A stretch of 64,000 nt of DNA from Leptospira ainlahdjerensis (lineage in GTDB: Bacteria > Spirochaetota > Leptospiria > Leptospirales > Leptospiraceae): assembly GCF_016919175.1 (NCBI RefSeq), contig NZ_JAFFPU010000038.1, positions 1-64,000 on the forward strand. The letters are read 5' to 3'. Every line of letters starts with the position of its first letter. Position 1 is the stretch's first letter. Both the position numbers and the translations under genes were made by a program. This document shows, piece after piece, positions 15,029 through 28,900 of the stretch. The notes under the pieces are model-generated. The model did not search any database. It worked only from the letters and a program-made list of their open reading frames with translations, and had not been told where the DNA came from.

Positions 15029-15342
15029 TGATAATCCTTTCAAATTTTTTCAAAGACTCGATGAAGTTCTCTTCAAGACTTTTCCTGCACCAAGCAACAA
15101 GAGTGTTCGAAGAATTTGCGGATTTATTTTTTAAAAATAAAAACTCCACCTTACATCTTTGATTTAAGAAAATATTATATAATAAATCTGCAACCTTCGC
15201 CAAAAATCGGAGAAAGCACGAACGCAAATTATAAGCAGATCACGAGGATTATCATTCTATTCCCGATTTAAAAATCGAAAACAAAAAGGACATACGATCG
15301 ATATTCTAAGATCAACCTTAAGGGATTGATAAACGAAATGTC
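15029..15342. other. AT-rich intergenic region
   Basis: Upstream of the CHRD gene and downstream of the 171-aa gene; very A/T-rich. No RNA gene or clear hairpin terminator was recognised. Confidence 0.35.
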
Positions 15343-15858
15343 TTAAGGAGCTGAAAGATTTTGAAATTCGAAATGGATGCAATCCAGGATTTCCATTTCT
15401 TCAACGTCCAAGTTTTTCCAATCGGATTTCATTTCGAGAAGAATCGGATGGGAAATCTCTATGTCTAAAAAACCGAGCAACTCGATGAATCTTTTTTGAA
15501 GGTGAGGATTTTCCCGAATGGACGACAATAAAAGCGAGGAGACGGCTTCCGGATTCTTCTTAGCCGCCTTTGCAATCATTAGATTCACCGAATGGTCCCA
15601 GAAATCGGATCGTCTCGTGGCCAAGTTTTCATAAAAGTCGACGGGTTTCGTGATTAAAATGGAAAACAAGTGGGAAATGGTTTCGTTGAGATTGAAAGAA
15701 CACAAAAATTGTTCGATGTAACGATCCTCAAGTTCAAAAACGTTGTTCTCTTCGGATAAATACTCTTCTTGGTAATTCGACCCGAAACCCGCAAAAACAA
15801 AGGGATCCATCGGGCAGGTCAAGTCGGCTATAAATTCCAATAGTTTTTGTTTAGACAT
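15343..15858 (-). CDS. hypothetical acidic helical protein
   Basis: 171 residues, no signal peptide, acidic and rich in Leu/Ile/Phe, largely predicted helical (SFNLNETISHLFSILITKP, AAKKNPEAVSSLLLSSIREN). The family is not recognised. The start is ATG 15858; the preceding GTG is also in frame. Confidence 0.65.
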   Translation of the reverse strand: MSKQKLLEFIADLTCPMDPFVFAGFGSNYQEEYLSEENNVFELEDRYIEQFLCSFNLNETISHLFSILITKPVDFYENLATRRSDFWDHSVNLMIAKAAKKNPEAVSSLLLSSIRENPHLQKRFIELLGFLDIEISHPILLEMKSDWKNLDVEEMEILDCIHFEFQNLSAP

Positions 15859-15964
15859 CACTTTTCATTTTCAGATCGGTTGATGGAATTGGTATCCGGT
15901 TCCAAGACGATTCTTGAAAACGGAAGAAGTATCGATAGAATCCGATTCCAATCTTCCAAAAACT

Positions 15965-16570
15965 TCAATCACCTTCGATTAAATCCAAACAAATCGGAAG
16001 AACGTTTAAAGCATAAGGAGGTAAATTCGATGCGATCTTTTTATCATCGATTTCGTTCCAGAGTTCGATTTCTCTTTTCGGTTTCAGAATTACGACGCCC
16101 GTTTTTTTGTAGATGTTCGGACTCGAGGTATTCCGTATCCTTCCAAAAATCGAAACCGGATTCCTGAACAAAGGTTCTTCATAATTGAGATGTTTGTATC
16201 TATGATTCATTCCATTCTGAGGAATCCAACCTACGTTGACCAACACCGCATCGAACGCATACCAGGAAGGCCAACCCAAAGAGGGATTCGATTCTCTCAA
16301 AAATGAAAAAGGTTTCAAAATCAGATAACCGCTTTCACCGTCTTTTGTCGCCTCCTCCAGTATTTCCAATTTGTGAAAAAACCCGGAAAGAGAAACGAGT
16401 CCACCTCGTTTTCCGGCGAAGGAAAGATTTTTCTGAGTAAGGATTTTTGTCTCCGAAAGAATTTCGGTCCTAAGGACGATCTTTTGAGGATCGTAAACCG
16501 CACGATCGCAGGAAAGAAAAAAGAAATTTATAACGATCCAAAAGAATAGGAAACTTCGATGAAAATTCAT
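15965..16570 (-). CDS. SURF1-like lipoprotein
   Basis: About 201 residues, N-terminal hydrophobic segment ending in a lipobox (FFLSC). The body resembles the SURF1 family: GLVSLSGFFHKLEILEEA, GYLILKPF, AVLVNVGWIPQNGMN (compare LVNRGWVP), then a closing membrane-proximal part. Typical SURF1 has two TM helices; only one hydrophobic segment is clear here. SURF1 helps cytochrome oxidase assembly, which would fit the nearby respiratory operon, but no oxidase genes are in view. ATG 16570 follows GGAG and lies just after the stop of the MepB-like gene. Confidence 0.55.
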   Translation of the reverse strand: MNFHRSFLFFWIVINFFFLSCDRAVYDPQKIVLRTEILSETKILTQKNLSFAGKRGGLVSLSGFFHKLEILEEATKDGESGYLILKPFSFLRESNPSLGWPSWYAFDAVLVNVGWIPQNGMNHRYKHLNYEEPLFRNPVSIFGRIRNTSSPNIYKKTGVVILKPKREIELWNEIDDKKIASNLPPYALNVLPICLDLIEGD

Positions 16571-16571
16571 T

Positions 16572-17165
16572 TTATTCTCCAAGACCTAAGAGGTTGAGAA
16601 AATTCTTTCGATCGATTTCGAGGTCCGCGACGTTCTCCATAAAATAATTCGACTGCCAGATTTGAGTTTTTTGCGCCTGTTTGTTAAGCGACAAGTCCCA
16701 AGGCGGATAAATTCTAAAACCCCTCTTGCCCTCCTTTTTGCCCGAGAGAATTCCATGCTCGTATAAAGCTTCCTTTGGAAAGATAAATTGTCCGGAACGG
16801 TTTGGAAGATTTGCAAGAACGATATAATAATCGACGTCGTCTTGAATATGGTACGGTTCGATCGGACCGCCTTTTTTGCGTTTCCAAAGAGTGACGAATT
16901 GCCCTGCCTTGGTCGGGGTAATCTTGGCGCTGCGGAATACGATCTTCTGATTTTTGAGTTCAAAAAAACAAGCGGCGTATTCTAAACTTTCTTTTTCGAT
17001 AAAAAAACGAGCGGCCTCCAGTTCGAGAGGATCCAAAACTTTCCGACGAAATTCTTCGAACGCATTTGGAAAAATATATTTTTCTAATGCTTGTCCGTCT
17101 TCCATCCTTCGAGAAAGAGAAATATTTTTTTTCTTTGTCATAGGCTGTTTTTTGTTTGGATCCAT
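16572..17165 (-). CDS. MepB-like protein
   Basis: 197 residues, cytoplasmic. Matches the MepB family: IVFRSAKITPTKAGQFVTLW, KKGGPIEPYHIQDDVDYYIV, RSGQFIFPKEALYEHGILS and GKRGFRIYPPWD. MepB was named from a staphylococcal efflux locus, but its function is unknown. The stop is 2 bp before the SURF1-like start, so the two are probably co-transcribed. Confidence 0.8.
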   Translation of the reverse strand: MDPNKKQPMTKKKNISLSRRMEDGQALEKYIFPNAFEEFRRKVLDPLELEAARFFIEKESLEYAACFFELKNQKIVFRSAKITPTKAGQFVTLWKRKKGGPIEPYHIQDDVDYYIVLANLPNRSGQFIFPKEALYEHGILSGKKEGKRGFRIYPPWDLSLNKQAQKTQIWQSNYFMENVADLEIDRKNFLNLLGLGE

Positions 17166-17189
17166 AGAAAGTAAATTTTTCCCGCCATA

Positions 17190-17585
17190 TCAAACGAGTA
17201 GAAAACAAAACAGTGCAAGCAGGAACGTAATCGGAGTAAAAAGAATACTTTCGAGTTGATTGAGGGAATTCAAGTTTCCAAACGTGTTCAACGAGAAAAG
17301 AAAAATCATGATCCAAAGAATGACCTTAAGAAGCGCAACCGAAAGATACCTACGAATATATCCCCGTTCCATAAGGATCACAAAAAGAAAGAATGAATTC
17401 AACAAGATGGAGACGATTTCGAATCCGTACATCTGCTGCGTGTTTTGAAGACGACCGCCCCAGACAATCGTATAAGGAATGATCCGAATCAAAACAAAAA
17501 AATGAAAAACTAAGATGACCGAAAAAATCACAATGAGGACTCTTCCTATATTTTTTTTCAGTTCCGGATTTTGAATAATCATCAA
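17190..17585 (-). CDS. four-TM membrane protein of unknown function
   Basis: 131 residues with four hydrophobic segments (about 15-35, 52-72, 80-98 and 110-130). It lies 24 bp upstream of the MepB-like gene on the same strand, so it may share its transcript. Not recognised. Confidence 0.65.
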   Translation of the reverse strand: MMIIQNPELKKNIGRVLIVIFSVILVFHFFVLIRIIPYTIVWGGRLQNTQQMYGFEIVSILLNSFFLFVILMERGYIRRYLSVALLKVILWIMIFLFSLNTFGNLNSLNQLESILFTPITFLLALFCFLLV

Positions 17586-17665
17586 TATCGATCCTTTTCG
17601 ATAAATTCTAATTCTTTTAGATTCTATCCATTTGGGTCAAAGGATCCTTATCGACAAGAATTCTT

Positions 17666-18244
17666 TCATTTCAATTTCTTTTTGTTTTCTTCGACTCTCA
17701 ACTTTACGATTTTTGAAATGAGAGTTTTCGGCAATTTCCGATCCAAAGGAAACTGAATCGCACCTTTCGAATATTTATAAGGAGCCAAATCATCTGCAAA
17801 TATTTTCGTCGCGATCGAAGTAGGATAAAATCCTAGATGTTTTTTGTAAGCCGCAAAATACACCAAAATACCGTTATATTCAAAGGCCGGCATATTATAA
17901 CCGATCTTTTCCTTTGCCTGAGGAGCCGCCTTGCGAACGATGTTTCTCATTTCGCTTAATATTTCTCGGGTTTCTTTCGGGAAGGAACCGATGTATTCGT
18001 CGATCGTTTTGTACTTCACACCCGATAACGAACGGGAGCGAATTTCAGTTTTTTTGAAATTCACCTTCAAAGGTTTCATTTCCTTTTCGATAAGCGCAAT
18101 CGTATTCGGCCCAACTCCGTGAAGGATGGAAATTTCTTTTTTTGTAAACTTTGAGAAGTCTTCGATCTTTTTTAGCTTCAGCGATTGGAGCGCTCGTTTT
18201 GCAGGATTGGAAAGTTTTTCTAAAAGGATTTCCAGTTTCATCAA
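17666..18244 (-). CDS. DUF1801 (YdhG-like) protein with N-terminal helix-hairpin-helix region
   Basis: 192 residues. Residues 1-60 carry a helix-hairpin-helix-like segment (EISILHGVGPNTIALIEKEM). Residues about 75-190 match the YdhG/DUF1801 fold (IDEYIGSFPKETREILSEMR, KIGYNMPAFEYNG, HLGFYP, KGAIQFPLDRKLP). The combination is common in bacteria; no biochemical role is established. Confidence 0.8.
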   Translation of the reverse strand: MMKLEILLEKLSNPAKRALQSLKLKKIEDFSKFTKKEISILHGVGPNTIALIEKEMKPLKVNFKKTEIRSRSLSGVKYKTIDEYIGSFPKETREILSEMRNIVRKAAPQAKEKIGYNMPAFEYNGILVYFAAYKKHLGFYPTSIATKIFADDLAPYKYSKGAIQFPLDRKLPKTLISKIVKLRVEENKKKLK

Positions 18245-19414
18245 TTTTACCGTTTTGCACCTTTTCGGATTGTTCTTAAATTTAGAATGAAGGACATACT
18301 TCCGTTCGTTTGGGATTTTCCCGCGCTCTTATCACAAGCGGACATCCGAGCCGATTTCAAGCTTTTTTCAATTTTTTTCATTTTTCCAAAATTCTTCTCT
18401 TTGTGAAAATGAGATTTTCAGCAGAGTTTTGAGCTCCTGGAATGAAAGATCAATTTCAGAATGGAGTTTTCATTACACTCGTATTCATTTTTTAGAGAGT
18501 GAATATCCGGCCCAATTTTTAAAATTTCTGACGATGGAAATGTTTCATAGCGGAAGATGAGAAAGTTTTTTATCGGAAAAATAAAAGTCAAATACAATCC
18601 TTAAACTTTAGGGAAATTTAAAGAACAAAATTACGACCTGAAAACCGAAGCAAACTCTCGCTTTAAAGAGAATTGATTCACACCTTTCGCTAGCGAAGTT
18701 TTACAAAGAGTTGCGGGGGGAATATAGAATGGATCCGGATCAAAATACATGGTTTCAAAATAGGACACAAAAAGCTAACGGAACTTCACAATTCAAAAGA
18801 CGTTTGGTCAAAGTTAGAATCTTTCGAATTTACAAAGGAATTCTGAAAAGTATTCACCCTTTCAGGATTTAGGGAGAAGTTTTTGTTTTCTACTTGCTTG
18901 CCTTACTAATACAATCGAAGATCAAGTATATCTTCTTTAGGATTGGTGTCCAAAGACCGACAAGACGTTTCCACTCAATCGATCTATGTAAAAAAATCAT
19001 GAATTATTGTAAGTTTGCGGATCGATTCTCGTTGCAAGACGTGATTCAAACACAGGAACTCGTCGTTCCAGAATCCAAGTCACCACCAAGCATTGTTCTA
19101 TTCGGTTTCGCTCGGAGGAAGTTTTGAAGGAGAAAATTCCCGACCTGCTTCGATTCTCAAATCCAAGCCAAAAGCCCGTTATTGATAAAAATGATTTTTG
19201 CAGACTTTGCTAAAAGAATTTGGAAAGTTCGGAAAGCTGGACTCCCCTTTTCAGCGAACACGGAAGCGACCCAGGGAGAACAGGTCGTTCACAAACTGCA
19301 TGACCGTTGAAACGTTTATCTGTAGAGAATTGAGATCCGATGAAAACGGAACCCGGCATCTCAAGGGAGAACCGGGTTCCATTTTCGCGAGAGAAGAAAC
19401 GGTGGAAAAGAAAA
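18245..19414. other. long intergenic region, no gene supported
   Basis: About 1.2 kb. Several short open frames (for example 18894-19127) lack ribosome binding sites and recognisable protein composition. No tRNA, rRNA or repeat family was recognised. Confidence 0.45.
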
Positions 19415-20506
19415 TTATTCGCGGAGAATATCGGAATTTTTATAACGAACATTCCCAATGTAGGGAGCTCCGTTGATAAGAAGCCCGAACTGAATGTCGT
19501 TCCGAATTTCCACTTTGTAATTACCGGAAACCAAATCTTGAGGTGTAAACAAGGCTTGGGTTTGGTTCAATTTAACCTTAGCTTCATAATACCATACATG
19601 GGATGAATTTTGTTTCGCAAGGAAGTAACAATCCGCCATGTCCAAATGTCCTCGCCCGATCGTCTGTCCATTCGAAGGATGAGTCAACAGCACGGTCAGA
19701 CTGAAATCTTTGATGTCCGTAAGAAGCGCCATGTTCTCAAACGAAGGCAAACGATATTTTACTTTCGCGTAACAATCGGACGCTTCCGCGGATTCGCAGA
19801 CAAAGGAAACTTTCGCGTTAAAGGAATCGTAAGGAGCCTCGAACTTTTCCGTACTCTTCCATTTATGAACGAGATTTCCCATGCCGAAAGGACTATTGGC
19901 AGGCCTTTCGGCAAGATGGAAACTGAGCTCGTTATCCGCGTTCGAATCTACGAAGTCCGTAGACAATCTTGAAATTCCCGGAAACTCGTGTTGAAACGGC
20001 AGGCTAAAGCGGATCGTATTTGAGTTCGGTCTGGTCGGTTCCGTAAAAGTTCCGGAGCCGGCTGAGGATCCGATCCTCATATCCAGACGATAGGACTTAG
20101 AAGTAACTGGACGGTCGAATAACGCTTCTACTACGATATGACCCGAAGTAGTCGGTTGGATCTGTCTGACCTTAACCTCCTCACCTTCTTGAAGATCACC
20201 CGAAGGAAGATCATAGTCTGTACAAGTTTGCCCCAAGGGGAGATATCCCAAATCCGTTAAACTAAAAACTTTCACACTTCCCGGACTTGGAGTAACGGAA
20301 AGTAGAACGGGTTCGCTTCCCGTTGATTCTCCCGGATTCGGAGTTACCGCAGAAGGAACGGTTCCGCCCTGACCCGAAGTGAGGAGAGGAACTACACTTT
20401 CCGAAGTCAGCGCTTTTTTAGAATCCTCATCTTCGCAAGATAATACGAATATGCCGAGTACGATTAGAGAAACGATTGTTATCTTTTTAATATTGGTTAG
20501 AATCAT
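19415..20506 (-). CDS. hypothetical lipoprotein
   Basis: 363 residues; signal peptide with lipobox VLSC (Cys24) followed by acidic DEDS, then a Pro/Gly/Ser/Thr-rich linker (about 40-75) and a beta-rich body containing paired Cys (CESAEASDC). It ends in LINGAPYIGNVRYKNSDILR. No known domain is recognised. Monocistronic. Confidence 0.75.
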   Translation of the reverse strand: MILTNIKKITIVSLIVLGIFVLSCEDEDSKKALTSESVVPLLTSGQGGTVPSAVTPNPGESTGSEPVLLSVTPSPGSVKVFSLTDLGYLPLGQTCTDYDLPSGDLQEGEEVKVRQIQPTTSGHIVVEALFDRPVTSKSYRLDMRIGSSAGSGTFTEPTRPNSNTIRFSLPFQHEFPGISRLSTDFVDSNADNELSFHLAERPANSPFGMGNLVHKWKSTEKFEAPYDSFNAKVSFVCESAEASDCYAKVKYRLPSFENMALLTDIKDFSLTVLLTHPSNGQTIGRGHLDMADCYFLAKQNSSHVWYYEAKVKLNQTQALFTPQDLVSGNYKVEIRNDIQFGLLINGAPYIGNVRYKNSDILRE

Positions 20507-20874
20507 CTTCCTACCACTCCAAAAACATTTATGAAGGTTTATCTGAGAAAATCGGTAAAGATTTATTGAGAGAAAAACGATTTCTAAAACTTCTTTCTCT
20601 AAAAGACTGAACCTTACCTAAATCGATTCCTCACCTTCTCTTTGTTATACCGACGGAAAAGTATTTTTTTCCAAGATCGGATTCGGAAAATCTCAAAGGG
20701 AACGAAAGGTGATCGGGAGGACATGAAATCGGACTTTCAGGGAAGAGAAAGAAGAATCGGGATCATCTTCCAGGGTCGTTTTTCTTTTTTGAAATGATTT
20801 TTTCGTGGAAAAAAGTGGAAATTTACAAAGATCGGATTTCAAAAAGATATAAGATTCAGAAAGGGAAGAGAAAA
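20507..20874. other. intergenic region
   Basis: About 370 bp between the lipoprotein gene and the end of the amidase gene; AT-rich. No clear hairpin terminator or gene is seen. Confidence 0.35.
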
Positions 20875-22283
<1,409 letters not shown>

Positions 22284-22284
<1 letters not shown>

Positions 22285-23051
22285 TATTTTTTCTGCGGAT
22301 CCTTATTGTCTGAGCTTTCGGAGAACACCATATTTCTGTTGTCGCTCAGGTCCACTTTATATTTTTCGCGGATATTCTTACTTTCTTCCTCAGCCTTCAA
22401 CTTACTTAAAATCGAAATTCCGTATTCTTTTGCTAAACGGAAATGGATGAGAGAATCCTTATATCTGGAATCCTTCCGCATTCTATCGGCTTGGATCATC
22501 TGATAATAGGCGATCTGGAGTTTGTGATGATTGGCCGAAATTTCGCGGCTTCTTGCGGAAGTGGATGGAGTCATTCCGTTTTGAGTTTGTTCCACGCTTA
22601 CGATCGTATCCGCGCATTCTCCGAGGAGTTGGTCCGTCCTTTTGTTGTATTGATCCGAAAACTTGTTGTAGAGTTTGTCGACGCTCTCGCTCGTCTCGCG
22701 CATTTTTCTTCCCGCGACCACGTATTGTCTTCTGTAATAATAATGCAAAGCGTCGTTGTATAGTTTCCAGATGGAGTTCAATTCTTCATTGGAACCTTGG
22801 ACGCTCGATCCGAAATTTTTTGTCACCGTGGAAAGGGCGTGGATATCATTTTTCACTCTTTCTTTTACGGAATCCAAAGTTCTCGCGTAATGAAATTCTT
22901 CCAAATAGTCGCCTTGATATTTCGGGTCGTTAGCCGCACTCGCGAGCTCGCTCCCTTTTCCGTCGTCTTTAGCGGAGCCGGATTGGGCGCTGACTGAAAG
23001 GGAAACGAATAAGAATAGGACGAATGAAATCTGGAAACTTTTTAATGACAT
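22284..23051 (-). CDS. helical periplasmic protein of unknown function
   Basis: 255 residues with a Sec signal (cleavage near VSAQS). The mature part is charged and helical with TPR-like spacing ([38 protein letters not shown]). AGGAG precedes ATG 23051. Translationally coupled to the amidase, so a role in regulating or localising it is plausible but only inferred. Confidence 0.75.
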
Positions 23052-23131
23052 GCGGATCTCCTACGGGGAAGTATAACACAGCGTTTTAAAACGCAACTAG
23101 TATTTTTAGAGTTTGTTTTGCTGTTCGAAAC

Positions 23132-23811
23132 CTATCTCTCTCGAAAACGAACTTGTAGCAAACCGTCTCCGACCGGGAAGAGAGTATAGGAAAGTTCGGA
23201 ATTCTTCACTTCTTCCCAAAATTCCCTGACGGCCTTATCGGAAGGAGCCTGTCTATCCGGGTCGAAAATTCTACCGTGCCAAAGCACGTTATCGAACACA
23301 GCGACGTCGGGTTTTAGCTTCTTTAAAATTCTAAAAATTTCAGGATAAAGAACCTTATCACAATCTATGAATACGAACTTACCTTTCCACTCTTTCGTAC
23401 CTTCTTCGTTCGCTTCTTTGAGGTATTGAAGACAATGCGTTTTGAGAAGATGAATCTCCAGATCGCCGAAGGGATGTTTTTCAAGATAAGAACGAACCTT
23501 GGCTATATAATAAATTTCTCTTTCTAAAGAAACGACCTTCGTGATTTTTTTTAAACCGCTCGCCATCCAAAAAAGGGAAATCCCGTAACCCGTTCCGAGT
23601 TCCAAAACTTCCTCGGGTTGTTCCGATTCTACGAGAAATTTGAGAACGGAACCCGAAGCGGGAGTCAACACCGGAACTCCTTCCGCAAACGCGTCCTCTT
23701 CCATCTGATAAAGAATCGCGACCGGACGAGGAATCAGCTCGGAATCGATTCGTTCTTCCAGACCTTCCAGAAACACGGAGGTCCCGTATTTACCCGGAGG
23801 ACTCCCTTTGC

Positions 23812-23815
<4 letters not shown>
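23132..23815 (-). CDS. O-methyltransferase-like SAM-dependent enzyme
   Basis: 227 residues. Class I methyltransferase motifs: [17 protein letters not shown] (motif I), [13 protein letters not shown] (acidic residue after strand 2), [20 protein letters not shown] and [13 protein letters not shown], matching the catechol/caffeoyl-CoA O-methyltransferase family (methyltransf_3). The start overlaps the stop of the hydrolase gene by 4 bp (ATGA). Substrate unknown. Confidence 0.85.
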
Positions 23816-24639
<824 letters not shown>

Positions 24640-26076
24640 TTAGGGAATCCTTTCCTCCGGAGAAATCGTCCGGACCGCTTCCTTGATTCCCTTTGTAATA
24701 TCCTTCGGCCCGGTGAGAATCGTCTTTACTCCGGAACTGACAAAATATTTTTTTCCGACTCTTTTCAGATCGGAAAGAGTGACCGCTTGGATCTTATCGC
24801 GATAATTTTTAAGATAATCCGAAGACAGATTGTGTTCTCTAAATCGAAGCGTGTTATGAAGAATCCCCATCTTATCCGCAAACTGAAAAATAAATCTGTT
24901 AACAATCGATTGTTTCGCCGTTTCAAGTTCCTGTTCGGTGATCTTGGAAATCGTCTCTTCGCTTAATATTTCTCGCATTAGATCGTAAACTTCCTTGGTC
25001 GTGGAAGTTTTTGTCTGAGTCGTAAAGTAGACGACTCCGTAATCTTTTTCAAAATAAGCGGCGCTGCTGGAAGAATACGCAAGACCCCGGTCCGAACGGA
25101 TTTTTTGCATAAAGTATGAGCTAAAACCGCCGCCTCCGATGATGTAGTTCGCAAGTTGAATCGCATAAAAATCAGGATCCTTATGCGCCGGAAGAATTCC
25201 CGCCATAAGAACGATACTCTGAGTCGCGTCCTTATCGACGCTCAAGATCTGAAACGGAAGAGAATCCAGATTCTTTTTTAGTCCTTGCGTGCTTACGAGA
25301 AGTTTTTTGTCCTCTCGAACAAAAGCCCGATCGGGAAGCAAAAAAGCCGCGAGCGGTTCGGCGTCTTTTTTTTCCAAATCTCCCGTTAACAAAACCACCC
25401 TTTCCGAAGCGGAGACTATATTTTCGAAATAATCTTTCAGATCGGAGGATTGAATTTTGGAAAGGGAATCCAATTCCGCACTTTTGCCCAGAACGGTTCC
25501 TTTATACACGAGTTCCGCTGCCTTACGATACGCGATGTCCGGAAGTTTGTCGTTTCTTCGTTTGATCGCTTCCTCTAATTTGAGTTTTGCGACCGAAAAT
25601 CCTTCTTCGTTTAACAAAGGATTGGAAATAAATTCTTTCAAAAGAGGAAGAATATTTTGTTCAAATCTGGAAAGATAAGAAACCGTCAAAACGATCTTAT
25701 CGGAATTCGCGTCGGTATCGAGTTTGGCGCCGTAACCTTCGAGGGTTTCCAAAAATTTACTTCCGGGTGCGGAAGCGGTTCCGCTGTGTTTCCAGGCTTC
25801 CACAAAAAGTTCCGGAATTTCGGGACGTAACTCCGGATTGGAAAGAATTCCGGAATAAATATGAATCTCCAAATTCCTAAGCGGAAATTCTTCCCCGGGC
25901 AAAAATAAAACTTCAGTTCCCTTGCCGGAGGAAAAAGTCTGCACTTCCGGAAACTCGAAACTCAACGGTGGAATTTTTACGTTCTTCACAAAGTCACCGG
26001 GAGCCGAAGAAACCGGTGAAATCAATACGATCGAAACGATCAGAATAAAGTAGAATTTTTGAATATAAGGTTTCAT
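24640..26076 (-). CDS. M16 peptidase-family protein, non-catalytic partner
   Basis: 478 residues with a signal peptide ([20 protein letters not shown]). It keeps the two-lobe M16 fold ([27 protein letters not shown]-like strands), but the zinc motif HxxEH is missing at the expected place ([14 protein letters not shown]). In M16B systems such a subunit pairs with an active one; the adjacent gene supplies it. 21 bp separates them. Confidence 0.85.
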   Translation of the reverse strand: MKPYIQKFYFILIVSIVLISPVSSAPGDFVKNVKIPPLSFEFPEVQTFSSGKGTEVLFLPGEEFPLRNLEIHIYSGILSNPELRPEIPELFVEAWKHSGTASAPGSKFLETLEGYGAKLDTDANSDKIVLTVSYLSRFEQNILPLLKEFISNPLLNEEGFSVAKLKLEEAIKRRNDKLPDIAYRKAAELVYKGTVLGKSAELDSLSKIQSSDLKDYFENIVSASERVVLLTGDLEKKDAEPLAAFLLPDRAFVREDKKLLVSTQGLKKNLDSLPFQILSVDKDATQSIVLMAGILPAHKDPDFYAIQLANYIIGGGGFSSYFMQKIRSDRGLAYSSSSAAYFEKDYGVVYFTTQTKTSTTKEVYDLMREILSEETISKITEQELETAKQSIVNRFIFQFADKMGILHNTLRFREHNLSSDYLKNYRDKIQAVTLSDLKRVGKKYFVSSGVKTILTGPKDITKGIKEAVRTISPEERIP

Positions 26077-26097
26077 GAATTTATTTTCGTTCGAGTC

Positions 26098-27681
26098 CTA
26101 TTTTTCCGAAATTTTTGTTTCTTTGACGGGAGGGTTGAGATCGGCGATCGTTCTGTTTTCGAGAACGAAATACTTACGCGCGACTCTTTGTACGTCCTCG
26201 GGAGTGACCGCGTCCAATTCTTCGTAACCTCTTAAGAGTTCCTTCCAATCTCCGTAGAGAAGTTGAAAGAGAGAAAGAACGTCGGCGAGTTTTCCGTTGT
26301 CGTCCAAACCTCTCAGATAACTTCCGAGGATTTGATTTTTGATCCGAAAGAGTTCCTCTTTTGTGACGGGTTCCGTTTTTAAACGATCCAATTCCTCTTG
26401 GACCACATTCTCCACTTTTCTCTGATCCGCGTTTTGATTGTTCGTGATGTAGATCGAAAAAAGATTGGAAAGCCGATCGCCGGGATCTCCGTTCCAGCAG
26501 GAAACCCCCTGCGCGATCTGTTCCTCCAAAACCAATCTTTTAAAAAGACGACCCGATTCTCCATCGGCGAGAAGAGTGTCGATGATACCGAAGACCGCGT
26601 CGTCGGGATGAGGGAATGTCGGTTTATTAAATCCGATAATTTTAGATGGATTGCTCGGGTGTGTTACGGAAACAAACTTCGGTCCCGCAAAACCGACTTC
26701 GGGAATTTTTTTCAGAGGAACCGGTTTTCCTTTTTTCAAATCTCCGAAGTAATTACGAAGAATTGCTTCGGTCTTTTCAAAGTCCAAAGATCCTACGACG
26801 GCGATCACCATTCTCTGAGGATCGTAATAATTCTTAAAAAAGTTTTGGGTCTTTTCGAGATCTAAGAATCCGAGATTTTTTTCATAACCGATGACCGGCA
26901 TTCGATACGGATGATTTTCCGGAAAAGCGGCGTCCATATATTTCTCGCGAAGAATTCCCATACCTCTGTTTTCGACGCGCATCCTCCTTTCTTCCAAGAC
27001 AACTTCTCTTTCCGTATAATATTCTCTTAATATAGGATTTTTGAGTCGATCGGATTCGAGTTTTGCCCAGATCTCCAAACGATTTGCGGGAAGAAGAATC
27101 TGATAATTCGTAACGTCGTTCGAAGTGTAAGCGTTGAAGCCGACTCCCCCGTTTCGGGAATAGATAAAATTGTCTTCGTTGGAAACAACGAACTTACGAT
27201 GTAATTCCAAAAGAACCCCGAAACGTTTGCGAAGGGTTTCGATTTGACTCTTAAATTCCGCCGAAGGTTCTTCACCTTTTAGTTTCATCTCCGCTTCCCG
27301 GATGCGAAGTTCGTCCAGACGTTTTCCCCAAACTGCGATTTGTTCCAAGTAAGGTTTTTCTTTTTCGAAGTTCGTGGTTCCTATGTTTTTGGTTCCCTTA
27401 AAAAGCATGTGCTCCAAAAGATGAGCCGTTCCTGCGATCTCGGGGGTTTCGTCCGCGGAGCCGACTAAAAATTTGGAATAGACCGCGATCGTGGGAGAAT
27501 CTTCCCGTTTCATCATAAGAACTCGCAGACCGTTATCCATCTGAAAGGTTCTTGTTTTTTCTTCGAGGGATTTCTTGAGACTCGAAAAAATGGAACCTTC
27601 CGCGGACAAGGACACGAAGGAAAAAAAGAGACAGATTCCAAAAATCAAACAAGGTTTAAGAATCGGTTTTTTGAAACTCAT
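26098..27681 (-). CDS. M16 zinc metallopeptidase, catalytic subunit
   Basis: 527 residues with signal peptide ([20 protein letters not shown], then SLSAEG). Zinc motif HLLEH at residues 87-91 within [15 protein letters not shown], and the downstream Glu in [12 protein letters not shown]. The second lobe includes [20 protein letters not shown]. Probably a periplasmic processing or degradative peptidase working as a heterodimer with the next gene. It is first in an operon running to 20875. The start lies 92 bp from the divergent gene at 27774. Confidence 0.9.
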   Translation of the reverse strand: MSFKKPILKPCLIFGICLFFSFVSLSAEGSIFSSLKKSLEEKTRTFQMDNGLRVLMMKREDSPTIAVYSKFLVGSADETPEIAGTAHLLEHMLFKGTKNIGTTNFEKEKPYLEQIAVWGKRLDELRIREAEMKLKGEEPSAEFKSQIETLRKRFGVLLELHRKFVVSNEDNFIYSRNGGVGFNAYTSNDVTNYQILLPANRLEIWAKLESDRLKNPILREYYTEREVVLEERRMRVENRGMGILREKYMDAAFPENHPYRMPVIGYEKNLGFLDLEKTQNFFKNYYDPQRMVIAVVGSLDFEKTEAILRNYFGDLKKGKPVPLKKIPEVGFAGPKFVSVTHPSNPSKIIGFNKPTFPHPDDAVFGIIDTLLADGESGRLFKRLVLEEQIAQGVSCWNGDPGDRLSNLFSIYITNNQNADQRKVENVVQEELDRLKTEPVTKEELFRIKNQILGSYLRGLDDNGKLADVLSLFQLLYGDWKELLRGYEELDAVTPEDVQRVARKYFVLENRTIADLNPPVKETKISEK

Positions 27682-27773
27682 GCTTACAGTCTTTCCTCTT
27701 TGGGACCTGGTGTCCAGAAGTTCACTAAAAAAATCCTGCTTCCTTTTACTTCCGATCGGGAAATGATTGTCTC

Positions 27774-28474
<701 letters not shown>

Positions 28475-28478
<4 letters not shown>

Positions 28479-28900
28479 GACTTGTTTTTTTCTGCATCCT
28501 ATCGATCTTATTCTTCATCGAATGTTCTTCCGGTGCGAGGAAACCCGTTGAAAATGGAAGGGAAGAATCCACGACCACGGTTCAAGAAGAATCGAACTCG
28601 AACTCTGCGGACGAATACATCAAGGCGGCCGAAGGTTTTATCAACGGAGATACGTTTCAAGTAGTCATCTCGTCTTTGGAAGGAAGTCAGGAAAACGCAC
28701 AGGACCTAGCCCGCAAAAGAGCGATCAATCTTTTGATCGCCGAAAAAGGGGAAACGTTTCGTTCTTCCGATAAAATCGTCATCAAAGAACTGGTCGAGAC
28801 CAAGGGAAAGATCGTCAAGTCATCGGGTGCGATTCATGGAAAGACCTACTTTCTGTTTCAGGTCCAATCTCCCGGTTTGAAATCCTCTTTGAAAAGATAA
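28475..28900 (+). CDS. small hypothetical lipoprotein
   Basis: 141 residues with lipobox FIEC (Cys17). The mature domain ([36 protein letters not shown]) has the alpha/beta pattern of LPP20-like lipoproteins, but the match is weak. Coupled to the preceding gene; the two may form a membrane-associated pair. Confidence 0.72.

Noticed and set aside
18894..19127. 77-codon frame in the long gap
   Set aside because: No ribosome binding site or conserved pattern.
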